From contig NZ_FOBG01000001.1 of the NCBI RefSeq assembly GCF_900109645.1, forward strand, positions 1,922,001 to 1,986,000: DNA of 64,000 nucleotides, in the 5' to 3' direction. The translations under genes and the position numbers were made by a program. This DNA comes from Duganella sp. CF402. GTDB taxonomy: Bacteria; Pseudomonadota; Gammaproteobacteria; Burkholderiales; Burkholderiaceae_D. The notes below the pieces were generated by a model, which was not told where the DNA came from, searched no databases, and saw only the letters and a list, made by a program, of their open reading frames with translations. Of the stretch, positions 52,848 to 62,509 are shown one piece after another. Within the stretch, counting starts at the first letter, position 1. Each line of letters begins with the position of its first letter.

Positions 52848-54861
52848 ATACCTGCTGTTGCTGGCCTTCGGCGCCGCCCACGCCGACGACCAGATCCTGC
52901 AAAAAATCCTGATCGACGGTTCGCGCACCAACCAGCTGGGCGTGGCCGATGCGGCCAGCGCCGGCACCGTCACGCAGGAAGAGCTGGCGGCGCGCACCGT
53001 GTATCGTCCCGGCGAGATGCTGGAAGCGGTGCCGGGGCTGGTGGTCAGCCAGCATAGCGGCGAGGGCAAGGCCAACCAGTTCTACCTGCGCGGCTTCAAT
53101 CTCGATCACGGCACCGACTTGCGCACCACCGTGGACGGCATGCCGGTCAACCAGCGCAGCCATGCACATGGACAGGGTTGGACCGATCTGAATTTCCTGA
53201 TTCCTGAATTGGCGGTGCGGCTCGACTACAAGAAAGGCCCCTACTCTGCCGAAGAAGGCGACTTTGCTTCGGCGGGCGCTGCGTCCGTGGTGTATGCGAA
53301 CCGCTTGACGCAAGGTGTGGCCAGCGTGTCGGCAGGCCAGAACGGCTACGGCCGGGCGCTGGTCGCCAACTCGGTGGACGCCGGCAACGGCAGCCTGCTG
53401 TACGCCATCGAAGCGATGCACAACGACGGCCCGTTCACGCGCGGCGACGATTACCAGAAACTGAACGCAGTGCTGCGCTACAGCGAAGGTTACGCCAACA
53501 ACGGTTTCAATGTCAGCCTGATGGCGTACAAGGGCGACTGGAATTCCACCGACCAGATTCCGCTGCGCGCGGTGCTGGACGGACAGCTCGGCCGCTACGA
53601 CGCCATCGACAACACGGATGGCGGCAAGGCGCATCGTTACAGCCTGTCCGGTGGATGGCGCCGCACGGCCGAGGACAGCTCGTCCAAGGTCAACGCCTAC
53701 ATCATCGCCAACCAGCTGGACCTGTGGTCCAACTTCACCTACTTCATGGAAGATCCGGTGCATGGCGACCAGTTCGCCCAGCCGGACAAACGTGTAACCA
53801 GCGGGCTGAATGCGGCGCACAGCTGGCACCATCATACCGACACTGGCAACAGCGAAACCACGGTCGGCGTGCAGCTCCAGAACGACAACATCTTCAACGG
53901 CTTGTACAACACGCAGGCGCGCAAGACGTTGTCGGTGACGCGGCAGGATCACATCGTCGAATCGAGCGCAGGTTTGTACGTCGAGAACAACACGCGCTGG
54001 AATGCAGCCTTCCGCACCGTGGTTGGCGCGCGCGTGGACAGCTACCGCTTCGACGTGCAGAGCGACCTCGCGGCCAATGCCGGCAAGGCCAAAGACCATC
54101 TGGTGAGCCCGAGCTTAAGCCTGATCTACGGGCCTTGGCAGACAGCCGAGGTGTACGCCAACATCGGCAGCGGCTTCCACAGCAACGACGCGCGCGGCAC
54201 GACCATCACCATCGATCCCAAGACCGGACTGGCGGCGGACAAAGTGACGCCGCTGGTGCGTTCGCGCGGCATGGAGCTGGGCGCGCGCACCGCGTGGCTG
54301 CCTGGATTGCAAACCTCGCTGTCGGTGTACCGTCTGGATTTCGATTCGGAGCTGGTCTACATCGGCGACGCCGGCGCGACCGAGGCAGGTCCGCCGAGCC
54401 GCCGTTACGGCGTGGAGTTCTCCAACTACTACAAGCCTTTGAAGTGGCTGTCGGTCGACCTTGACCTGGCCTACGCGCGCGCACGTTCGCGCGGCTATGT
54501 GGAAGAAGGCAGCTACATTCCCGGCGCGATTGAAGGCACCGGCCAGCTCGCGGTGACGGTGGACGATGGTGGCCCGTATTCGGCCTCGCTCAAGCTGCGC
54601 TACTTCGGCCCGCGTCCGCTCATTGAAGACAACAGCGTGCGCTCGAAAGCCAGCATGACCTTGAACGGCCGCTTCGGCTGGAAGATCCGCAACGACCTGG
54701 CGCTGGAACTGGAAGCCTTCAACATCACCAACCGCCGCGACTCGGCCATCGACTACTACTATGAATCGCAGCTGAAGGGCGAAGCGGCGGCCGTCGCCGA
54801 CATCCACTTCCACCCAATCGAATCCCGCTCCCTGCGCGCCACGCTGATCAAGAACTTCTAG
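52789..54861 (+). CDS. TonB-dependent receptor
   Basis: The 690-residue protein has a signal-like hydrophobic segment at residues 19-32 (KYLLLLAFGAAHAD), a plug domain (IDGSRTNQLGVADAASAGTVTQEEL, RPGEMLEAVPGLVVSQHSGEGKANQFYLRGFNLDHGTDLRTTVDGMPVN) and a barrel ending in the usual aromatic strand (RSLRATLIKNF). HAHGQG in the plug gives a histidine cluster that would suit a metal-linked ligand, and the overall form recalls copper/zinc-type receptors such as OprC. The best ATG is 52789, overlapping the DUF6702 gene by 59 bases, which is unusually long; a TTG or CTG start near 52846 is possible but lacks a site. Confidence 0.85.
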   Translation: MAPPKPSSSIKAASIKSPLKYLLLLAFGAAHADDQILQKILIDGSRTNQLGVADAASAGTVTQEELAARTVYRPGEMLEAVPGLVVSQHSGEGKANQFYLRGFNLDHGTDLRTTVDGMPVNQRSHAHGQGWTDLNFLIPELAVRLDYKKGPYSAEEGDFASAGAASVVYANRLTQGVASVSAGQNGYGRALVANSVDAGNGSLLYAIEAMHNDGPFTRGDDYQKLNAVLRYSEGYANNGFNVSLMAYKGDWNSTDQIPLRAVLDGQLGRYDAIDNTDGGKAHRYSLSGGWRRTAEDSSSKVNAYIIANQLDLWSNFTYFMEDPVHGDQFAQPDKRVTSGLNAAHSWHHHTDTGNSETTVGVQLQNDNIFNGLYNTQARKTLSVTRQDHIVESSAGLYVENNTRWNAAFRTVVGARVDSYRFDVQSDLAANAGKAKDHLVSPSLSLIYGPWQTAEVYANIGSGFHSNDARGTTITIDPKTGLAADKVTPLVRSRGMELGARTAWLPGLQTSLSVYRLDFDSELVYIGDAGATEAGPPSRRYGVEFSNYYKPLKWLSVDLDLAYARARSRGYVEEGSYIPGAIEGTGQLAVTVDDGGPYSASLKLRYFGPRPLIEDNSVRSKASMTLNGRFGWKIRNDLALELEAFNITNRRDSAIDYYYESQLKGEAAAVADIHFHPIESRSLRATLIKNF

Positions 54862-54924
54862 CAGGCAAAGGAAAAACGCACCAGTCATGGTCGTGATACG
54901 ATGCTTGCAGCTGGAGGATCTATC

Positions 54925-55248
54925 ATGAACACCAAGCGCAAACCACCAACAGTCGAGCTGGTTATCAAGGAAGACGGACCGTCGCTCAGGACCGTCAAGT
55001 TCGGTTCGGTCACCGTCACCGCCCCTGCGCCAAGCGAGGCGGAAGTGGAGCGTAATGTCCTCGAGGGCCAGAAAGCGCTTGGCCGCGCACTCCGCAGGAT
55101 GCTCAAGCCCGGCGTGGACATCCCGCAACCTCCGGATATCCCCTTCTTTCACGCGGACCCAGACATTCCCGGCAGGATCATCCGCAAGCTCAACGGCGTA
55201 ACCGAATCGGGCACCATCGTGCGCGGAAAATTCCGCCCCGCAAAATGA
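54925..55248 (+). CDS. Small partner protein upstream of the zeta-like kinase
   Basis: The 107-residue protein starts at the ATG at 54925, with GGAGG at 8 bases. It is basic and has a strand-rich N terminus (TVELVIKEDGPSLRTVKFGSVTVTAP), a helix (EAEVERNVLEGQKALGRALRRML), and a proline-rich link (GVDIPQPPDIPFFHADPDIPG) before an RGKFRPAK end. It overlaps the next gene by 4 bases (55245-55248). The position and size suggest the antitoxin of a zeta-type module; I do not recognise the family. Confidence 0.6.
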   Translation: MNTKRKPPTVELVIKEDGPSLRTVKFGSVTVTAPAPSEAEVERNVLEGQKALGRALRRMLKPGVDIPQPPDIPFFHADPDIPGRIIRKLNGVTESGTIVRGKFRPAK

Positions 55249-55892
55249 CTACACTGAAGACAGCGCTTGCAGCGGTGCACGGTGCCCAGCGCACATCCGG
55301 CGGGCCGCTGGCTGTCATCATGGCCGGTCACAACGGCTCAGGCAAATCGACCATGTGGAACACCTACGTCGCGCCTCAGTTCAAAATCCCCCTCATTAAT
55401 GCAGACCGCATGATGATGTCCATCCTGCCCGAGACAGATCAGGCTGGAATGATTCCACGGTGGGCCACAAAGCTGCGGGACTTCGATGAGAACTGGATGA
55501 AGGTCGCGCAAAAAGGCGTGCAGTCCTTTGTCGGCCAAGCGCTGATCCGCAAGGCGTCATTTGGCGTGGAGACTGTCTTTTCGCACTGGCGCGATCTGGG
55601 TGGCGGCATGGTCGAATCAAAGATCGACCTTATCGAAGAAATGCAGGCGGCCGGATATTTTGTGCTGCTGGTCTTCGTCGGTTTGAGCAATGCGCCGCTT
55701 TCGATTGCGCGCGTGGCCACACGTGCGGCGCGGGGCGGGCATTCGGTCAGCACATCCAAGCTGCTTAGCCGCACGTTATGCCGTGTGCAGATTAAAGAGG
55801 ATGAGGTGTATGACCGCCGCGACCAGCGCGGGACTATGCCCGCGCCGATTGCCGAATGGATGAATCGCGTTAGTCCACGTGAGGCGGCTTAG
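55245..55892 (+). CDS. Zeta-toxin-like kinase, apparently with an internal deletion
   Basis: The 215-residue protein has a P-loop (GHNGSGKST, residues 28-36), the zeta-type INADR (D54) and the GVETVFSH segment near 108-114, followed by [30 protein letters not shown], all as in zeta-toxin-like kinases. After SKLLSR (about 176) the sequence jumps to [17 protein letters not shown], whereas related proteins as I remember them carry a further 35-40 residues there (an RTQ-type helix and a DNS strand). The reading frame is intact, so the gene looks like an in-frame deletion derivative that may be inactive. Overlaps its upstream partner and the convergent chemoreceptor gene by 4 bases each. Confidence 0.65.
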   Translation: MTTLKTALAAVHGAQRTSGGPLAVIMAGHNGSGKSTMWNTYVAPQFKIPLINADRMMMSILPETDQAGMIPRWATKLRDFDENWMKVAQKGVQSFVGQALIRKASFGVETVFSHWRDLGGGMVESKIDLIEEMQAAGYFVLLVFVGLSNAPLSIARVATRAARGGHSVSTSKLLSRTLCRVQIKEDEVYDRRDQRGTMPAPIAEWMNRVSPREAA

Positions 55893-57595
55893 AACTCTTC
55901 CCACTCGTCGCCGGAGGATGCAGCTTTCACTTTCGGTGCTGCTGGTTTGGCGGCAGGTTGGACGGCCGGCTTGGCGCGTGCAGTCTTCGGCAGAGCCGTA
56001 ACGGTTGCGCGGCGTGGCGCTGCCGGTGCTGCAGGCGCGTAGGCGGCACGCGAAGCGTTGATTTTGAAGGCGCTCACTACTTGATCCAGCTTGTCCGCCT
56101 GATCGCGCAGCGTGGTCGCGGCGGCGGCGGTCTGCTCCACCAGCGAGGAGTTCTGCTGCGTGGTTTGGTCCATCTCGGTGACCGCGCGGTGCACTTGGGC
56201 GATGCCGTCGTTCTGTTCCTGCGTCGCCGCGCTGATTTCGCCCACGATGTCGGTCACCTGCTTGATGCTCGACACCACTTCGTGCATGGTGCTGCCAGCC
56301 TGCTCCACCAGCTTGGTGCCCGAACCGACCTTCTCCACCGAGTCGTCGATCAGTGCCTTGATTTCCTTGGCCGCCGCCGCCGAACGCTGCGCGAGGTTGC
56401 GCACTTCGGTCGCCACTACCGCAAAACCGCGTCCCTGCTCGCCGGCGCGTGCCGCTTCAACCGCCGCATTCAACGCCAGGATGTTGGTCTGGAAGGCGAT
56501 GCCGTCGATGACCGAAATGATGTCCACGATCTTGCGCGACGATTCGTTGATGGAGCCCATCGTCACCACCACCTGCTCGACCACCGAACCACCCTGCGTC
56601 GCCACTTCGGAAGCCGAACGCGCCAGCTGGTTGGCCTGGCGCGCGTTGTCGGCGTTCTGGCCGACGGTGGAAGTCAGCTGCTCCATGCTGGCCGCAGTCT
56701 GCTCCAGCGCCGCCGCTTGCGACGACGTGCGCTGCGACAGGTCTCCAGTACCGGCCGCGATCTGCTGTGAAGCCGCACCGACTGCGCTGGTCGAAGCGCG
56801 CACGGTTTCGATCACGCCCGCGATCTGTTCCAGCAGCTTGTTGAACGCCACCGCCGTGTGGCCGATTTCGTCCATGCGCTCCACCTTGATCTGGTGCGTG
56901 AGATCCAGCGACTGACTCACGTCTTCCAGCGTGCCACGGATCGATGCCAGGCTGCTCTTGATAGTGGTGTACAGCTGCCATGCCAGCACACCGGTCACCA
57001 GCACCGCCAGCACGATCACCGTCACCAGCAAGCGGAAGGCAAAGTTGTACGCTGCAAGGCTCTCGGTGCGGATGTCGTCGCTCAGCTTATTGTTGTAGGC
57101 GATATGATCGTCAAAGGCTTTTTTAACGCCAGCCGCCGACGTGGCCAGCGGCGTACCGGCTTGCAGCGTGGCGCGTACCGCGTCCATGTCGCCGGCATGT
57201 GCGCCGGCCAGGAACGGCACCAGCGCCTGGCGATATGCAGCCATCGCCGCCTTGTCGGCTTCCAGCATCTTGCGATCGGTGTCGTCGAAGATGCTTTCCT
57301 TCTCGTAGCGTGCGACCACTTCATCGAACTTGGCATGCGCGTCGTTGTAGGCTTTATCCAACGCGGTCTTGTCAGCCAGATTGGAGAACACCGACAGGCG
57401 ATAGCCAGCAAGGCGACTATCAGCCAGATAGCCCTTCGCCATATTCAGGCCGGCGATACTCGGCACCAGATTGTTCTGCACCAGGTCCAGTCGCTGCTGC
57501 GCGCGAGAGAGCTGGGTGAGGCCGGCCGCGCCGACAAAGATCAGCGCCAGCAGCGCTAACGACAACGTTAAAATCAGTCGCTTCGTAATAGTCAT
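55889..57595 (-). CDS. Methyl-accepting chemotaxis protein (four-helix-bundle sensor)
   Basis: The 568-residue protein has TM1 (residues 8-28), a periplasmic four-helix-bundle sensor domain to about 188, TM2 (190-212), HAMP (about 213-265) and a long cytoplasmic coiled-coil signalling domain with the conserved tip [46 protein letters not shown]. It ends in EWEEF (564-568), the xWxxF-type tether for CheR/CheB, preceded by an alanine/proline/lysine-rich linker. It would report a soluble ligand to the flagellar chemotaxis machinery. No chemotaxis kinase genes are adjacent. Confidence 0.92.
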   Translation of the reverse strand: MTITKRLILTLSLALLALIFVGAAGLTQLSRAQQRLDLVQNNLVPSIAGLNMAKGYLADSRLAGYRLSVFSNLADKTALDKAYNDAHAKFDEVVARYEKESIFDDTDRKMLEADKAAMAAYRQALVPFLAGAHAGDMDAVRATLQAGTPLATSAAGVKKAFDDHIAYNNKLSDDIRTESLAAYNFAFRLLVTVIVLAVLVTGVLAWQLYTTIKSSLASIRGTLEDVSQSLDLTHQIKVERMDEIGHTAVAFNKLLEQIAGVIETVRASTSAVGAASQQIAAGTGDLSQRTSSQAAALEQTAASMEQLTSTVGQNADNARQANQLARSASEVATQGGSVVEQVVVTMGSINESSRKIVDIISVIDGIAFQTNILALNAAVEAARAGEQGRGFAVVATEVRNLAQRSAAAAKEIKALIDDSVEKVGSGTKLVEQAGSTMHEVVSSIKQVTDIVGEISAATQEQNDGIAQVHRAVTEMDQTTQQNSSLVEQTAAAATTLRDQADKLDQVVSAFKINASRAAYAPAAPAAPRRATVTALPKTARAKPAVQPAAKPAAPKVKAASSGDEWEEF

Positions 57596-57682
57596 TGGTG
57601 ACTTTTCTCAAGTAAGTAGAAGGATTCCGGCCGTCTGCGCAGCCTGAAACCAGTATAACGCATGAGAGCAGTCAACGATATG

Positions 57683-58477
57683 CTAAGCCAGCGCCGCGTA
57701 GCCCAAAGCGACAGCTTCGGCTTCAAGCCGCTGGATGCGATTGTAGTCGGCGTCCGGCCGATGCTCGAATGCCTTGATATGCAGCGCCGCCATGTGCGCG
57801 CGGAGTTGCGCGCCCGGTGACAGCAAGGCCGCACGCAAGCGCCCTTGCAACGCTGCGGGGACGCTGTGTGCTGTCACCAGCGGCAGGCCCGGTGAGGATA
57901 CGGAGTATTGCAGCACGTTGATTCCTTGCACGCTGTCCGGCGACTCCTGCTTCAGGTAGCCGAAAGTCACGCAATCGATGGCGGCAATGTCCGCCTCCCC
58001 TTCGCGCACCGCGCGCAGGCTGGCCACGTGCGCGCCAGTCCATTTCACCTTGCCGAAGAACCGGCCATCGCGCGCCAACGGAGCGACGGCATGACGCAGC
58101 ACGTTCATGCCGCTGTTGGAGTCCAGCGAGTTGGCGGCGGCGGTGAGCCCGCGCGCTTCGGCCAGCGAATTGACGCCATCGATGGAACGGGTGACGATCA
58201 CGCTGGAATAGTCGCTACCTTCGCAGCCGGCGAAATCGAAGCACGGCGTCGCTAGCAAAGAAGCCACGCCGCGCAAGGCCGTCACGTAGGGATAGCCGCA
58301 GGTCTGGCCAATCAGAAGATCGGGGCGATGCCACACGGCCGGAAGCTGCGGCTCCTGCAGCAGCTGCACCTGTTCGCTGACACCAGCATCGGCCAGCACA
58401 CAGGCCAGCAATGCATCATACTCGCGCTGCAAGCGCGGCGAGACGTTATACATCGGCAGGGAGACGGTCCAGTTCAT
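57683..58477 (-). CDS. PhnD-like periplasmic-binding-protein fold protein without signal peptide
   Basis: The 264-residue protein has the layout of the phosphate/phosphonate-binding PhnD group: SLPMYNVSPRLQREYDALLACVLADAG, LIGQTCGYPYVTALRG, NSLDSNSGMNVLRHAVAPL, and EGEADIAAIDCVTFGYLK. No signal peptide is visible, so it may be cytoplasmic, unlike transport binding proteins; such proteins are often of unknown ligand. Its start overlaps the desaturase stop as ATGA, so the two are co-translated. No ABC permease or ATPase gene accompanies it. Ligand sensing or lipid-headgroup-related roles are speculative. Confidence 0.72.
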   Translation of the reverse strand: MNWTVSLPMYNVSPRLQREYDALLACVLADAGVSEQVQLLQEPQLPAVWHRPDLLIGQTCGYPYVTALRGVASLLATPCFDFAGCEGSDYSSVIVTRSIDGVNSLAEARGLTAAANSLDSNSGMNVLRHAVAPLARDGRFFGKVKWTGAHVASLRAVREGEADIAAIDCVTFGYLKQESPDSVQGINVLQYSVSSPGLPLVTAHSVPAALQGRLRAALLSPGAQLRAHMAALHIKAFEHRPDADYNRIQRLEAEAVALGYAALA

Positions 58478-59418
58478 GGCATGCGCGGGTGGACGGGTGC
58501 ATCGATAGGACGGAAACCAAAGCGGCGCATCAGCTCTCCATAGCCGTTGATATGAAAACCGCCGCTGCGCTCATTATAGGCTTCGCGCCGCGCCGCATAC
58601 ACGCGCGGCAGCAAGTACCACGGCAGCGAAGGCAGGTCATGGTGCACCAGGTGCAGATTATTGTTCAGGAAAAGGATGCGAAACACCAGCCCCGCATCAT
58701 TCAGCACGATACGCTGCTTGTGGTCTTCCGCCGGGCGATGTTCGTAGTACGAGCGGATCATCGTCAGCGACTGCGCCGGATACGAAATCGCCAGCACATA
58801 CCAGACGGCCGATACGCCAAACGTCGCGTCGATCCACCACAGCAGCACGGCCAGCAGCAGGAAGTGGCGCAGCCAAACACCGGCGTCGCGCAAGTCCCCG
58901 CTCAGCATGCGGCGTGCAGCGCCGCCCCAGGTGGACGCAATCGACAGCGCCGGGCCGACCGCAAGCCGTCCCCAGAAAGTCTTGTTCAGCCAAAGCAGCG
59001 CGCGCAGCGGACGGCTCATGGCTTCCCACTCGGCCGGCGACACATAAGTGCTCTCGGCGTCGAGCTCCGGCAGCGTGAGATCGAAATCATTGTGATGGCG
59101 CAGATGGCTCTCGCGGTAAATCTCGTACGGATACCACACCGCCAGCGGCAGGTAGCCGAACACACGGTTCAACCACGGCCAGCGCGTGGGATGACCGTGT
59201 ATCAGCTCGTGCTGCAGGGACATGTACCATGCGCACCACCAGATCATCAGCAAGGTCGCTGGCGCCGTGCCCAGCACCGGCCAATACGCCAGCGTGGCCA
59301 GCCAGCCGCCGTAAATCACCACGATCAGCAGCCAGGTCGGCCACTCGCCGCGCCATGCGGCGCGCTTGCGTTCTTTCGTTACTTCGTCCCGTTGTGCGCT
59401 ATCGATCCAAGCTTGCAT
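58474..59418 (-). CDS. Fatty acid desaturase family membrane protein
   Basis: The 314-residue membrane protein carries the three histidine clusters of the fatty acid desaturase/beta-carotene hydroxylase family: H70-E-L-I-H74, H105-L-R-H-H109 and H256-L-V-H-H260, which bind a di-iron centre. About six membrane segments lie between them. It would desaturate or hydroxylate an acyl chain or carotenoid-like lipid. The start at 59418 follows GGAG at 8 bases; in-frame sequence to 59484 lacks a site. The gene overlaps the PhnD-like gene downstream by 4 bases. Confidence 0.85.
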   Translation of the reverse strand: MQAWIDSAQRDEVTKERKRAAWRGEWPTWLLIVVIYGGWLATLAYWPVLGTAPATLLMIWWCAWYMSLQHELIHGHPTRWPWLNRVFGYLPLAVWYPYEIYRESHLRHHNDFDLTLPELDAESTYVSPAEWEAMSRPLRALLWLNKTFWGRLAVGPALSIASTWGGAARRMLSGDLRDAGVWLRHFLLLAVLLWWIDATFGVSAVWYVLAISYPAQSLTMIRSYYEHRPAEDHKQRIVLNDAGLVFRILFLNNNLHLVHHDLPSLPWYLLPRVYAARREAYNERSGGFHINGYGELMRRFGFRPIDAPVHPRMP

Positions 59419-59506
59419 ATACAAATCTCCTGCGGCTGAGTATATGAAGGGCCAACGCAGGCGGGAACGAATTAAAACGAGCATTCTTATGCGGATTCTG
59501 TGGAAT

Positions 59507-59520
59507 TAACTAAATAGTTA
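59507..59520. promoter_or_regulatory. Palindrome upstream of the second carboxylesterase
   Basis: TAACTAAATAGTTA is a perfect inverted repeat (6-bp arms, 2-base centre) in the 140-base gap between the divergent desaturase and carboxylesterase genes, 39 bases before the esterase start. It is a plausible operator for a dimeric regulator; no regulator gene is adjacent. Confidence 0.45.
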
Positions 59521-59558
59521 GTGTATTCTGTTTTGAAAACCCATAGAGGAGACAAGCG

Positions 59559-61175
59559 ATGAACTATCTGGCGATCGCCGGCACGGCGACGATATTGGCA
59601 ACCGCAGGCATGGCGTCCGCGCAAACCATGATCAGCATCGACAGCGGCAAGATCGACGGCATTGCCCTGCCTTCCGGCGTGCGCGCGTGGCTGGGTGTGC
59701 CCTTTGCCGCGCCGCCGGTGCGCGAACTGCGCTGGCGTGCGCCGCAAGCCGTGGCGCCGTGGCGCGGCGTGTATCACGCGGACCGCAAGGGACCGGAATG
59801 CATTCAGCTGTTGCGCCGCAAAGACATCAATCACTACTTCGGCGAGGAGGCCACCAGCGAGGATTGCCTGTACCTGAACGTCTGGTCGCCCGCCAAGGCT
59901 GGTCCCAAGGCGCGGCTGCCGGTGATTGTGTTCATCCACGGCGGCGGCTTCACGGTCGGCTCCAGCGGCATGGCGCTGTACGGCGGCGAGAACGTGGCCG
60001 CGCGCGGCGACGCTGTCTTCGTCAACATGAACTACCGGCTCGGCATCCTCGGCTACATGGCGCATCCCGAGTTGACCGCCGAATCGGCGCAGCACGCATC
60101 GGGCAATTACGGCTTTCTCGACCAGATCGCGGCGCTGCAGTGGGTTCAAAAGAACATCGCCCGTTTCGGCGGTGATCCGTCACGCGTCACCATCTCCGGC
60201 CAGTCCGCCGGCGCGGCGTCGGTCGGCACCCTGCTCGCGAGTCCGCTGGCGAAAGGCTTGTTCCAGCGCGCAGTGCTGATGAGCGGCGCTGGCGTCAGTA
60301 ATAACGCGCCATCGCTGGCGGAGTCGGAGCAGACCGGCCTTGAGGTACAAAAAGCCGTAGGCGCGACCTCGCTCGACGAGATGCGCAAGCTGCCGGCTGA
60401 TAAGGTCTTCGCCGCGCAGCGGGACTTCCAGTTCGGTGTATCCGGCTCGGTTACGGTCAAGCCGAATATCGACGGCTACGTCCTGCCGGACACCATCCCC
60501 AACATCTACGCCGCCGGCAAGCAGAATGACGTGCCGGTGATGGCCGGCTTTACCGCCGACGATATCAGTTTTAGCCCGCTGCGCGGCGTCGCCACGCTGG
60601 CGCAGTTCCGCACTATCGCCGCCAGCATGTACGGCGACCGCGCGCAGCAATTCCTCGACCTCTATCCTGCTGCCAGCGATGCCGATGCGGCGCGTATGAG
60701 TCGCGTGTACAGCCGCCAGGCGATGATCGAGAAAGGCACGCGAGCACTGGCGCTGGCGCAGCAATCGACCGGCAAGGCACCCTTCTACATGTTCCTGTTC
60801 TCGCATGTGCAGCCGTTTAATCCGGTGGTACAGATCAAGGACAATCCGCAAGGCGCTTATCACACCTCGGACGTACCCTACTGGTTCCAGACGCAGGATG
60901 CGTTGAACATGTTCCGCGCCACCCGCAACTGGCAGCCCTATGACCGCGCACTGTCCAAGCGCATGATGGACAGCTTGCTGGCCTTTGCCCGAAGCGGCAA
61001 TCCAGCAACACCGGCCACACCGTGGCCACAATGGAGGCCGGACAGTGCACAATACCTGGAATTCGGAGATGACGTGACCGTGCAATCAGAAGACGCGGCA
61101 CAAATGGAATTCCAGAACCAGCCGGTCAACATCGCGCCGGGCGCTTCGCCGCTGCCGCGCGGGACGCGCGATTAA
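59559..61175 (+). CDS. Type B carboxylesterase, exported (second copy)
   Basis: The 538-residue protein has a signal peptide (to about residue 21, GMASA-Q) and the same type B carboxylesterase plan as the gene at 48396: SEDCLYLNVWSP, FIHGGGFTVGSSG and the nucleophile S216, here in GQSAGA rather than GESAG. The catalytic histidine lies in the C-terminal half (QGAYHTSDVPYWF). It is the first gene of a same-strand set with an MFS transporter and a type II dehydroquinase. An ester of quinate or a similar hydroxy acid (for example a chlorogenate-type compound) is a plausible substrate. Confidence 0.82.
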   Translation: MNYLAIAGTATILATAGMASAQTMISIDSGKIDGIALPSGVRAWLGVPFAAPPVRELRWRAPQAVAPWRGVYHADRKGPECIQLLRRKDINHYFGEEATSEDCLYLNVWSPAKAGPKARLPVIVFIHGGGFTVGSSGMALYGGENVAARGDAVFVNMNYRLGILGYMAHPELTAESAQHASGNYGFLDQIAALQWVQKNIARFGGDPSRVTISGQSAGAASVGTLLASPLAKGLFQRAVLMSGAGVSNNAPSLAESEQTGLEVQKAVGATSLDEMRKLPADKVFAAQRDFQFGVSGSVTVKPNIDGYVLPDTIPNIYAAGKQNDVPVMAGFTADDISFSPLRGVATLAQFRTIAASMYGDRAQQFLDLYPAASDADAARMSRVYSRQAMIEKGTRALALAQQSTGKAPFYMFLFSHVQPFNPVVQIKDNPQGAYHTSDVPYWFQTQDALNMFRATRNWQPYDRALSKRMMDSLLAFARSGNPATPATPWPQWRPDSAQYLEFGDDVTVQSEDAAQMEFQNQPVNIAPGASPLPRGTRD

Positions 61176-61200
61176 ATAAAAGAACTACGGAGATAGCAGC

Positions 61201-62508
61201 ATGAATCACACCACGGCGACCTACGCGGGCAATCCTGCCGCTCGCACCCGCACGCGCTTCACCATGCTCGCCCTGCTGGCGGTAGGCACCATCATCAACT
61301 ACATGGACCGCACGGTACTCGGCATCGCCGCACCGCTGATGACGCAAGACCTGCAAATCAACGCCGCCTTAATGGGACTGGTGTTCTCGGCCTTTTCATG
61401 GACCTATGCGCTGGCGCAGATACCGGGGGGGATCTTCCTCGACCGCTTCGGCAGCAAGCTGACTTACTTTTTGGCGCTGACCTTCTGGTCCATTTTCACC
61501 GGCCTGCAAGGCGCAGCGGTGGGCCTGAAGTCACTGCTGCTGGTGCGCTTCGGCCTTGGCGTCAGCGAAGCGCCCTGCTTCCCCGTCAACAGCCGCGTGG
61601 TGGCGACCTGGTTCCCGCAGCATGAACGAGCGCGCGCCACCGGCATCTACACCGTGGGCGAGTATCTCGGCCTGGCGTGCTTTGCGCCCAGCCTGTTCTG
61701 GCTGATGCATAACTTTGGCTGGCGCGCGCTGTTCGTGGTGGTGGGCGCGGTGGGCGTGCTGTTTGCGCTGGTATGGTGGCGCGTGTACCGTGAACCGAAG
61801 GACTCCACTACCGTCAACCAGGCCGAACTCGATTACATCGCAGCAGGCGGTGGGCTGGAAGACGCCAAAACTGAAAAGACCAAGTTCGCGTGGGGCGACG
61901 TGGTAAAGCTGCTGCGCGTGCGCCAGATCTGGGGGGCCAGCCTTGGCCAGTTCGCAGGCAATACCACGCTGGTGTTCTTCCTGACGTGGTTCCCGACGTA
62001 TCTTGCGACCGAGCGGCAGATGGGATGGATCAAGGTCGGCTTTTTTGCGGTTATGCCGTTCCTTGCCGCTGCCGTCGGCGTGATGTTCGGCGGCTGGGTA
62101 TCGGACTGGCTGCTCAAACGCACCGGCTCGGCCAACGTGGCGCGCAAGCTTCCCATCATCTGCGGCTTGATCGGCGCGGCCAGCATCATCGGCGCGAATT
62201 ATGTCGACAGCGACGTCGCCGTGATCGCCATCCTGTCGTTCGCCTTCTTTGGCCAGGGCATGGTGGGCCTGGGCTGGACGCTGATTTCGGACGTAGCGCC
62301 GAAGCACCTGATGGGACTCACCGGCGGCATCTTCAACACCTGCTCCAACCTGGCCGGTATCGTGACGCCGCTGGTGATCGGCTTCATCATCAGCGCCACC
62401 GGCTCATTCTTCTATGCACTGGTGTATGTGTGCGCCGCCGCCATTGCAGGCTTGCTGGCTTACGTATTCGTTGTCGGCGACGTTCGCCGCGTTCAAATCG
62501 AGGAATAA
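61201..62508 (+). CDS. MFS transporter, anion:cation symporter (GudP/ExuT-like) class
   Basis: The 435-residue protein has 12 predicted membrane segments and the family signatures YMDRTVLGIAAPLM, an inter-helix GGIFLDRFG loop and ARATGIYTVGEYLGLACFAPSLFWL typical of the ACS group, which import hexuronates, glucarate, galactonate and related organic anions. It starts 25 bases after the carboxylesterase stop and 1 base before the dehydroquinase gene, so it probably imports the acid released by the esterase. Quinate or shikimate fits the neighbour; glucarate, which would feed GudD elsewhere in the window, is an alternative. Confidence 0.87.
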   Translation: MNHTTATYAGNPAARTRTRFTMLALLAVGTIINYMDRTVLGIAAPLMTQDLQINAALMGLVFSAFSWTYALAQIPGGIFLDRFGSKLTYFLALTFWSIFTGLQGAAVGLKSLLLVRFGLGVSEAPCFPVNSRVVATWFPQHERARATGIYTVGEYLGLACFAPSLFWLMHNFGWRALFVVVGAVGVLFALVWWRVYREPKDSTTVNQAELDYIAAGGGLEDAKTEKTKFAWGDVVKLLRVRQIWGASLGQFAGNTTLVFFLTWFPTYLATERQMGWIKVGFFAVMPFLAAAVGVMFGGWVSDWLLKRTGSANVARKLPIICGLIGAASIIGANYVDSDVAVIAILSFAFFGQGMVGLGWTLISDVAPKHLMGLTGGIFNTCSNLAGIVTPLVIGFIISATGSFFYALVYVCAAAIAGLLAYVFVVGDVRRVQIEE

Positions 62509-62509
62509 G

